Source: Candidatus Zixiibacteriota bacterium (GTDB lineage Bacteria > Zixibacteria > MSB-5A5 > JAABVY01 > JAHJOQ01). Taken from it: a stretch of DNA of 5,929 bases. Position numbers and translations under genes: made by a program. Where the stretch lies: contig JAJRZO010000005.1 in the NCBI GenBank assembly GCA_024275215.1, positions 1-5,929 on the forward strand, written 5' to 3'. Below the pieces are notes generated by a model that saw nothing but the letters and a program-made list of their open reading frames with translations, made no database searches and was not told the DNA's origin. This document shows, one piece after another, positions 1 through 5,200 of the stretch; the stretch's first letter is position 1; each line of letters starts with the position of its first letter.

Positions 1-99
1 AACACCCGGCCCCTGTGGAAATACGACTTTCCCTTCCGCCTCATCGACATTGATGAGCGCAATTTCCGGTACTTGTTTTACGCAGACAACGATATTCAT
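1..99 (-). CDS. etfB: Electron transfer flavoprotein beta subunit, N-terminal fragment (cut by window edge)
   Basis: Only the first 33 codons are in the window; the frame is open to base 1 and the gene continues past the left edge. The visible protein begins MNIVVCVKQVPE and goes on with a hydrophilic NVDEAEGKVVF stretch, which matches the usual EtfB start: a beta strand followed by the VKQVP nucleotide-binding loop. EtfB pairs with EtfA to carry electrons from flavin dehydrogenases, such as acyl-CoA dehydrogenases, to the quinone pool; some versions bifurcate electrons. The fragment is too short to tell which type this is. The ATG shares an ATGA with the rnc stop (4-base overlap), and an AGGAGG at 104-109, inside the last rnc codons, lies 4 bases upstream. 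An etfA gene would be expected next, outside the window. The family call rests on the N-terminal motif alone. Confidence 0.8.
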   Translation of the reverse strand, partial: MNIVVCVKQVPEIALINVDEAEGKVVFPQGPGV

Positions 100-884
100 C
101 TATCCTCCTGTTTTGCCGGTTTGTGACCGTTCTGAACGTATTTATGAGCTGCAGGAAGAGCTTTGCGAGCAGCTTCCTGTTCCGCTTCTTTCTTTGAGTG
201 TCCTTTTCCTACGGCGAGTTGGACACCAAAACCGTGCACGGTAACAGTAAATATCTTGTTATGATCAGGACCGGACTCCTCGACAACTTCGTATTTCGGA
301 GTCCCAGCCGCTTCCCCCTGAGTCAATTCAAGCAATTCGCCTTTGTAATTCTTGATTGACTTGTCGTTGCGAACATCTGCAATCCTTGAGATTACTTCTC
401 TTTGCACAAATTCCCGCACAGCACGAATCCCACCATCGAGATATAACGCCGCAATCACGGCTTCAAAACAGTCGGATGTAATCGATGGACGTTCGCGTCC
501 GCCGGCTTTGGATTCTTCATCGGAAAGAAATATGAACTCACCGATCCCCAGACGTTTCGCGATTGTCGAAAGTGTCATTTCATTGACCAGCGCCGCCTTC
601 AGTTTAGTGAGCATACCTTCAGTGTAAGTCGGGTATAGCTCAAAGAGTGATTCGGCAACCAGCATCCCAAGAATCGAATCTCCGAGAAACTCCAGTCTCT
701 CAAAAGAAGGAGTGTCAGGTTTCGCAACCGTTTTTACATAGGATCTGTGTGAAAGAGCTTCGCGCAGGACAGAGATGTCATTGAAATGATAACCTAATTT
801 GTCCTCAAGCCTGGCAAAGTCACTCTTGCGGTGAATCAGTTTCGCCAGAGCTGTTGGCAGCCATGTGCGCCCGGAGCGTGACAT
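96..884 (-). CDS. rnc: Ribonuclease III
   Basis: A 262-residue double-strand-specific endoribonuclease that processes rRNA precursors and structured mRNAs in the cytoplasm. The catalytic domain covers about residues 25-170. The signature ERLEFLGDSIL starts at residue 62 and supplies E62, E65 and D69; the second acidic pair is D138 and E141 in the ITSDCFEAVIAALYLDGG segment, so all metal-binding residues are present. A double-stranded-RNA-binding domain follows at about 178-245 (NYKGELLELTQ start, GKGHSKKEAEQEAARKAL end), then a basic tail. About 24 basic residues precede the usual RNase III start; no later ATG, GTG or TTG exists in that stretch, so the ATG at 884 stands. A GAGGAAG at 897-903 is 12 bases upstream, rather far. 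The gene starts 7 bases after the fabF stop and overlaps etfB by 4 bases, so it looks co-transcribed with both. Confidence 0.96.
   Translation of the reverse strand: MSRSGRTWLPTALAKLIHRKSDFARLEDKLGYHFNDISVLREALSHRSYVKTVAKPDTPSFERLEFLGDSILGMLVAESLFELYPTYTEGMLTKLKAALVNEMTLSTIAKRLGIGEFIFLSDEESKAGGRERPSITSDCFEAVIAALYLDGGIRAVREFVQREVISRIADVRNDKSIKNYKGELLELTQGEAAGTPKYEVVEESGPDHNKIFTVTVHGFGVQLAVGKGHSKKEAEQEAARKALPAAHKYVQNGHKPAKQEDR
104..109 (-). promoter_or_regulatory. Ribosome-binding site of etfB, inside rnc
   Basis: Minus-strand AGGAGG, a perfect Shine-Dalgarno core, lies 4 bases before the etfB ATG (97-99). It is embedded in the last sense codons of rnc, so ribosomes ending rnc translation pass over it. 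It supports the ATG at 99 as the true etfB start and suggests etfB can also be initiated independently at a good rate. Confidence 0.7.
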
Positions 885-891
885 GGCAATG

Positions 892-2145
892 TCAGTCTTC
901 CTCGCCTCTTACTGACTTGAAAAGAAGCGAGACATTATGCCCGCCGAACCCAAAGGAATTCGACAAAGCATACTTGATTTCAACTTCGCGCTTGCCTTCG
1001 GGGACAAAATCGAGATCACACTTGGGATCAGGATTGTCCAGATTTATAGTCGGGTGGATCACGCCATGATAAAGTGAGAGAGCACAGACAGCCGACTCGA
1101 CAGCGCCTGCGGCGCCGAGAAGATGGCCTGTCATGGACTTCGTAGAATTCACCGCTATTTTGTAAGCATGATCTCCAAATACTGTCTTAATGGCATCGAC
1201 TTCAGCAATGTCGCCAAGTCCGGTAGATGTTCCATGACTATTTATGTAGTTGATTTCTTCAGGAGCGATTCCCGCATCGTCAATGGCGGATCGCATAGCT
1301 CGCGCAGCGCCCTCTCCATTCGGTGCCGGCGCAGTAATATGATATGCGTCGCAAGATTGACCGATACCACACAACTCGGCGTAAATTCTCGCGCCTCTCC
1401 TTCGGGCATGCTCATACTCCTCGAGTATGACAACAGCAGAACCTTCGCCCATCACAAAACCATCTCTGTCAATATCGAACGGTCTCGATGCTTTTTCAGG
1501 TTCGTCGTTCCTTGTTGAAAGCGCCCTCGCAGAACAGAATCCTGCCAGCGCAAGCGGAGTCAGAGCACACTCGGAGCCGCCTGAAACGACAAGATCGGAT
1601 TCACCACGCAGGATGCTGACATAGGAATTACACAAAGCATGACCGGCTGAGGAACATGCGGATACTGTCGCGTAATTAGTGCCCTTCAGTCCGTATTTCA
1701 GCGCGATGGAACCTGCGCACATATCGCTGATCATCATCGGGATAAAAAATGGAGACACTTTGGAGTGCCCCTTCTCTAACAGAGTAGAATGCTGGTTCTC
1801 GAAAGTTCTAATTCCCCCGATGCCCGATCCTATAATGCAGCCACATCTATTGCGGTCGCACTTTTCAAGATCGAGATTCGCATCCTCCAGCGCCAGCTTA
1901 GCCGCGTAAAGCGAATAAAGCTGTACTATGTCGGCGCGGCGGATTTCCTTTTTTGCAAAGACATCCTCCGCCATAAAACCATCAACCTGCCCCGCGATCC
2001 GGGTAGGAAAGCCCTCAGGATCGAAACAGGAAATCCGGGAGACGCCACTCTTCCCGGAAAGACAGTTGTTCCAAAATGTCTCAATAGTTGAACCGAGCGG
2101 AGAAACTACCCCCAGCCCGGTTATCACACATCTTTTTTCAGCCAT
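892..2145 (-). CDS. fabF: Beta-ketoacyl-ACP synthase II (elongating condensing enzyme)
   Basis: 417 residues, the normal FabF length. It condenses malonyl-ACP with a growing acyl-ACP, releasing CO2, and drives chain elongation in the cytoplasmic type II fatty-acid synthase. The thiolase-fold landmarks are all visible: the N-terminal VITGLGVVSPLG, nucleophile C164 in VSACSSAGH, first histidine H304 in NSHGTST, K336 in STKSMTGH, second histidine H341, and the gatekeeper loop GFGGHN with F400. The Cys-His-His set makes it a KAS I/II-type elongation enzyme, distinct from the Cys-His-Asn FabH. FabF is preferred over FabB because of the gatekeeper context, the length and the position directly after acpP. 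Its ATG follows the acpP TAG by 8 bases and has no convincing Shine-Dalgarno; AGG at 2161-2163 is 15 bases away. Its translation therefore probably depends on ribosomes finishing acpP. Confidence 0.97.
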   Translation of the reverse strand: MAEKRCVITGLGVVSPLGSTIETFWNNCLSGKSGVSRISCFDPEGFPTRIAGQVDGFMAEDVFAKKEIRRADIVQLYSLYAAKLALEDANLDLEKCDRNRCGCIIGSGIGGIRTFENQHSTLLEKGHSKVSPFFIPMMISDMCAGSIALKYGLKGTNYATVSACSSAGHALCNSYVSILRGESDLVVSGGSECALTPLALAGFCSARALSTRNDEPEKASRPFDIDRDGFVMGEGSAVVILEEYEHARRRGARIYAELCGIGQSCDAYHITAPAPNGEGAARAMRSAIDDAGIAPEEINYINSHGTSTGLGDIAEVDAIKTVFGDHAYKIAVNSTKSMTGHLLGAAGAVESAVCALSLYHGVIHPTINLDNPDPKCDLDFVPEGKREVEIKYALSNSFGFGGHNVSLLFKSVRGEED

Positions 2146-2153
2146 AAATACTG

Positions 2154-2390
2154 CTATTCGCCTGAGTGTTCCTCAATATACCCTATTGCAGATGAAACTG
2201 TTGCAATTTTCTCGGCATCCTCATCGGGGATTTCAATCCCGAATTCTTCTTCGAGAGCCATGACCAATTCAACAGTGTCGAGAGAATCGGCTCCGAGATC
2301 ATCAACAAATGAAGCTTCAAGCGTGACCTGATCCGGATCAACTCCGAGTTGCTCAACGATGATGTCTTTCACTTTGGTTTCAACCGACAT
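2154..2390 (-). CDS. acpP: Acyl carrier protein
   Basis: A 78-residue acidic protein that carries acyl chains as thioesters on a 4'-phosphopantetheine arm. The attachment serine is S36 in the invariant GADSLD motif, at the start of helix II. The rest of the recognition helix (TVELVMALEEEFGIEIPDED) is of standard type, rich in Glu and Asp for docking basic patches on Fab enzymes and PlsX. Length and charge are those of a primary fatty-acid-synthesis ACP, and the position between fabG and fabF confirms that role over a polyketide or specialised carrier. It has the best ribosome-binding site in the window (AGGAGG at 2398-2403), consistent with the high ACP levels cells need. The apo form must be activated by a phosphopantetheinyl transferase not encoded here. 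Confidence 0.98.
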   Translation of the reverse strand: MSVETKVKDIIVEQLGVDPDQVTLEASFVDDLGADSLDTVELVMALEEEFGIEIPDEDAEKIATVSSAIGYIEEHSGE

Positions 2391-2397
2391 TTACATA

Positions 2398-2403
2398 CCT
2401 CCT
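2398..2403 (-). promoter_or_regulatory. Strong ribosome-binding site of acpP
   Basis: Minus-strand AGGAGG followed by T, 7 bases before the acpP ATG (2388-2390), an optimal spacing. It sits in the 38-base fabG-acpP gap, one of only two sizeable spacers in the operon. By complementarity to the 16S rRNA tail and by spacing it is the strongest site here, which fits a need for more ACP than enzyme. Confidence 0.8.
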
Positions 2404-2428
2404 GTATCACAATAAAACATCTTGTACT

Positions 2429-3169
2429 CTACATATACAATCCGCCGTTGACTCCGAGCACTTGTCCTGTAACATAATCACTCGCAGGCGACGCCAAAAA
2501 TAAAACCGTTTTCGCTATATCAGCCGGACTTCCCGCGCGTTTCAGGGGAATATTATCAAGAAACGCCGAGCGAGCGGCATCAGGAAGCTTTGCTGTCATC
2601 TCGGTTTCTATAAACCCGGGAGCGATAGCATTGACACAAATCCCCCGACCGGCGAGTTCACTAGCAGCCGATTTGGTCAGCCCGAGCAACCCGGCTTTCG
2701 ATGACGAATAGTTCACCTGTCCTGCATTGCCCATCAGGCCAACGACAGACGATATATTGACGATCTTGCCGCTTCGCTGTTTTGTCATGACTTTGGCGAC
2801 AGCCTGCGTCATAAGAAAAGCGCCTTTCAAATTGACTTTTAACACGAAATCCCAGTCAGCCTCGCTCATCCTAAGAAGAAGAGTATCTTTTGTCACACCT
2901 GCGTTGTTCACCAGTAAATCGATACTCCCCAATGATTCCTTTGCTTTGGCAACCGCTGCCGTCACCTGAGCGGAGTCAGAGACATCTAATGGAATACCGA
3001 TCACTTCTGCGCCAGTCGAAGAAAGTTTCCTGACAGATTCATCAAGCACATCCTCCAGTACATCAGTCAGTACTATCTTCGCGCCGTTGGCGGCAAGTTC
3101 TTCGGCGATTGCATAGCCGATGCCTCTCGCCGATCCTGTAATCAGACAGACTTTATCTTTGAGAATCAT
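2429..3169 (-). CDS. fabG: 3-oxoacyl-ACP reductase
   Basis: A 246-residue short-chain dehydrogenase/reductase that reduces 3-ketoacyl-ACP to (R)-3-hydroxyacyl-ACP. Visible landmarks are the Rossmann motif TGSARGIG (11-18), D62 in the adenine-pocket LDV, NNAG (88-91), N113, S141, Y154 and K158 of the YxxxK active site, and the PGFIETEM loop. R132 and R175 align with the ACP-docking arginines of E. coli FabG (R129, R172). The ATG at 3169 is chosen: it forms an ATGA overlap with the fabD stop, has GGAG 5 bases upstream, and gives the usual FabG N-terminus (MILKDKVCLITG). An in-frame ATG at 3211 would add 14 residues lying wholly within fabD and is less likely. The second beta strand ends in Asp (D36) where E. 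coli has Ala, which in this superfamily usually points to NADH rather than NADPH. Confidence 0.96.
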   Translation of the reverse strand: MILKDKVCLITGSARGIGYAIAEELAANGAKIVLTDVLEDVLDESVRKLSSTGAEVIGIPLDVSDSAQVTAAVAKAKESLGSIDLLVNNAGVTKDTLLLRMSEADWDFVLKVNLKGAFLMTQAVAKVMTKQRSGKIVNISSVVGLMGNAGQVNYSSSKAGLLGLTKSAASELAGRGICVNAIAPGFIETEMTAKLPDAARSAFLDNIPLKRAGSPADIAKTVLFLASPASDYVTGQVLGVNGGLYM

Positions 3170-4104
3170 GCTGTCTCCAGTGCTTCCATGTAACGCACGA
3201 CATCTTCCCAATTATCAATATTGATCAGTTCAACACCCGAAACAGTCTTCTTCACAAGTCCGGTCAGAACCTTGCCCGGCCCGATTTCAATAAACCTGCG
3301 AACACCGAGATCATACATTTTTTGCACAGACTGAGTCCATCTTACCGGCGATGTAATCTGTTCGACCAGCAGTCTCTTATGAACATCAGGATCAGTCACA
3401 GGCTCAGCAGTCACATTCGCCACAACAGGACAACGAGGTTGTGAAAACTTGAGGCCGGAAAGGGCATCGCCCATACGCTCTGCAGCGTAACTCATCAACG
3501 GTGAATGAAACGCGCCGCCAACTTTGAGCGGTAACATCCTCCTGAAACCATAATTCTTGTATTCTTTCTGGGCAAACTCGACGGCCGACCTGTCACCGGA
3601 AAGCGCAACCTGTCCCGGAGAGTTGAAATTCGCAGGCTGGAGTATGCCGTAGTCAGCAGCATCGGCAACAAGCTTTTCGATTGCTTTTTCATCGCCTCCG
3701 ATTGCAGCAGTCATCGTACCATCGGTAGAATCACATGCTTCTTTCATCAACCTGCTCCGGTGACGCACAGCGGAAATCGCATCCTCGAATGAAAGTCCAC
3801 CCGCGCACGCAAGAGCGGAGTACTCGCCAAGCGAATGACCCGCACAAAAATCAGGGTCTACGTTCAAGCCATCGAGCGCAGTCAAAACAGCAAGCGAATG
3901 CACTAATACGGCAGGCTGAGTATGTTCTGTCTTCGTAAGTTTTTCGAGAGGACCGTTGAAGCTGACATCAGCAAGATCAAATCCAAGAATCGCGGAAGCG
4001 GAAGCATACAAGTTTCTTACATCCTCGTTTGAATCGAACAACTCGCACGCCATCCCCACATATTGTGATGCCTGTCCCGGGAATATGTAAGCTGTCTTTG
4101 TCAT
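3166..4104 (-). CDS. fabD: Malonyl-CoA:ACP transacylase
   Basis: A 312-residue enzyme that moves malonyl from CoA to the pantetheine arm of AcpP, supplying the extender for FabH and FabF. The nucleophile is S91 in GHSLGEYSAL, paired with H200 in GGAFHSPLM. R116 in the VRHRSRLM helix would bind the malonyl carboxylate. Q11 in FPGQASQ and Q249 in VEQITSPVRW are the expected oxyanion and active-site glutamines. A ferredoxin-like small subdomain lies at roughly 125-195 (PANFNSPGQVALSG). Length is typical of stand-alone FabD. The ATG at 4104 has AAAGG 6 bases upstream. A 103-base gap with a candidate promoter separates it from fabH, while its stop overlaps the fabG start by 4 bases. No sign of fusion or decay. 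Confidence 0.97.
   Translation of the reverse strand: MTKTAYIFPGQASQYVGMACELFDSNEDVRNLYASASAILGFDLADVSFNGPLEKLTKTEHTQPAVLVHSLAVLTALDGLNVDPDFCAGHSLGEYSALACAGGLSFEDAISAVRHRSRLMKEACDSTDGTMTAAIGGDEKAIEKLVADAADYGILQPANFNSPGQVALSGDRSAVEFAQKEYKNYGFRRMLPLKVGGAFHSPLMSYAAERMGDALSGLKFSQPRCPVVANVTAEPVTDPDVHKRLLVEQITSPVRWTQSVQKMYDLGVRRFIEIGPGKVLTGLVKKTVSGVELINIDNWEDVVRYMEALETA
3175..3178 (-). promoter_or_regulatory. Ribosome-binding site that fixes the fabG start
   Basis: Minus-strand GGAG (TGGAG with its neighbour) lies 5 bases before the ATG at 3167-3169, inside the last fabD codons. It favours this ATG over the upstream in-frame ATG at 3211. The fabD TGA overlaps the same ATG, so coupled re-initiation is also possible. 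Confidence 0.6.
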
Positions 4105-4135
4105 ATTCTGCCTTTGTGCGACTCAATTCGTGCCA

Positions 4136-4164
4136 TATCTAATAGCCACAATCCCGTTTGTCAA
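4136..4164 (-). promoter_or_regulatory. Candidate internal promoter ahead of fabD
   Basis: On the minus strand a perfect sigma-70 -35 hexamer TTGACA (4159-4164) is followed after 17 bases by TAGATA (4136-4141), a weak -10 with three of six consensus bases. Transcription would start near 4129, about 25 bases before the fabD ATG, a sensible leader length. It lies in one of only two real gaps in the operon. The -35 match and spacing are good, the -10 is poor, so it could be a secondary promoter, an activator-dependent promoter or chance. The -35 is also one arm of an inverted repeat reaching to 4186. Confidence 0.4.
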
Positions 4165-4186
4165 TTCCAATTTTCAGGTGTTGACA
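4159..4186. repeat. TGTCAA/TTGACA inverted repeat in the fabH-fabD gap
   Basis: On the plus strand TGTCAA (4159-4164) and TTGACA (4181-4186) form perfect 6-base inverted arms separated by 16 bases; the centre contains AATTCCAATT (4163-4172, sharing AA with the left arm). One arm coincides with the candidate -35 element for fabD. It could be a regulator's operator, but such short arms can also arise by chance. It does not resemble the FapR box as I remember it. There is no U-run after it, so it is not a terminator. Confidence 0.3.
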
Positions 4187-4207
4187 GTTCCGAACATGAA
4201 GGAAACT

Positions 4208-5200
4208 TCACAGGCGCACAATAGATGCACCCCAGGTGAGTCCCCCTCCAAATGCCACCATCAGGACGAGATCACCTTTTTTCGCTTTACCGGCTTTTAC
4301 AGCTTCATCGAGCGCAAGCGGGACTGATGCCGATGACGTGTTACCATACTTTTCGATATTCACGAACACTTTCTCTTCGGGCAATCCAAGTCGTTTCCTG
4401 ACTGCATCTATAATCCTGATATTTGCCTGATGAGGGATAAAAAGCGCAATGTCGTCCTTGCTGACTCCAGCCTTTTCGCAAACTTTCCTTGACGAAGATA
4501 CCATCGCTCTGACAGCGACTTTGAAAACTTCGTTGCCGTTCATTTCAAGATAAATTCTTTGTTTTCCTTCGCTGTCAGGATCGTATGATTCTACTGAACC
4601 GCCCACTGGAATCCAGAGCAGCTTTGCGTATCTGCCATCGGTTTCGAGAACGCTGCTTAGAACGCCTTCGGGAGCATTGCCTTCCTTAGCCTCCAGCACA
4701 ACTGATCCTGCGGCATCACCAAAAAGTACACAAGTTCCTCTATCAGTATAGTCAGTTATTGAAGACAAAGTCTCAGCGCCAATTACAAGGATTCTTCTGT
4801 ATTGCCCGGAACGAATCATCCCGCTCGCAGATGTCAGGCCATATATGAAACTTGCACAAGCCGCGCTGACATCCATTGCCGCAGCACCAAACGCCCCCAT
4901 CTTTTCCTGGACAATACAAGCTGCGGAGGGTACCTGATAGTCTGGCGTAACAGTTCCGACAATTATCAAATCCAGATCATCAGGTCCGATTCCGGCATTC
5001 TCCATAGCCCTCTGGCCAGCCTTGAGCGCAAGATCAGATGTCCCCGACCCATTGCTGACAACGTGACGCTCTTTGATTCCGGTCCTGCTGACAATCCATT
5101 CGTCGTTTGTTTCAACCATTTTCTCGAAATCAGCATTTGTCAATATCCGGTCAGGCGTATAAGACCCGATTCCGGTAATTACAGCATTTATCATCGTCAC
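4208..5200 (-). CDS. fabH: Beta-ketoacyl-ACP synthase III (initiating condensing enzyme)
   Basis: A 330-residue enzyme (from the GTG) that starts fatty-acid synthesis by condensing an acyl-CoA primer, usually acetyl-CoA, with malonyl-ACP. The Cys-His-Asn triad typical of FabH is present: C115 in VSAACASF, H257 in IPHQANIRI and N287 in YGNTSSAS. The N-terminal TGIGSYTPDRILTN, the DEWIVSRTGIKERH segment (residues 33-46), W35 and R39 of the CoA-binding region, and the C-terminal FGGGLTWGA are standard. Two starts are possible: GTG at 5200, overlapping the plsX TGA as GTGA with GAGGGGG 8 bases upstream, or ATG at 5194, which gives MINAVITG and is 14 bases from that site. Spacing favours the GTG; subtract 2 from residue numbers for the ATG. 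Primer preference (straight or branched) cannot be read from sequence alone. Confidence 0.96.
   Translation of the reverse strand: MTMINAVITGIGSYTPDRILTNADFEKMVETNDEWIVSRTGIKERHVVSNGSGTSDLALKAGQRAMENAGIGPDDLDLIIVGTVTPDYQVPSAACIVQEKMGAFGAAAMDVSAACASFIYGLTSASGMIRSGQYRRILVIGAETLSSITDYTDRGTCVLFGDAAGSVVLEAKEGNAPEGVLSSVLETDGRYAKLLWIPVGGSVESYDPDSEGKQRIYLEMNGNEVFKVAVRAMVSSSRKVCEKAGVSKDDIALFIPHQANIRIIDAVRKRLGLPEEKVFVNIEKYGNTSSASVPLALDEAVKAGKAKKGDLVLMVAFGGGLTWGASIVRL

Noticed and set aside
2395..2407. Hairpin ATAC-AGGAG-GTAT that would put the acpP ribosome-binding site in a loop.
   Set aside because: Only four base pairs, mostly A-T, around the site; too weak to call a regulatory structure.
3170..3211. 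A longer fabG starting at the ATG at 3211 (14 extra residues).
   Set aside because: The extra segment lies wholly within fabD in another frame, does not look like a FabG N-terminus, and the ATG at 3169 has both a ribosome-binding site and the stop/start overlap.
4188..4206. Possible terminator hairpin just after the fabH stop (GTTCC pairing with GGAAAC).
   Set aside because: The stem is short and bulged and no run of T follows on the minus strand, so it lacks the marks of an intrinsic terminator.
4181..4209. Plus-strand TTGACA at 4181 as a divergent promoter.
   Set aside because: At 17 bases spacing the -10 position reads AACTTC, no match, and no plus-strand gene follows.
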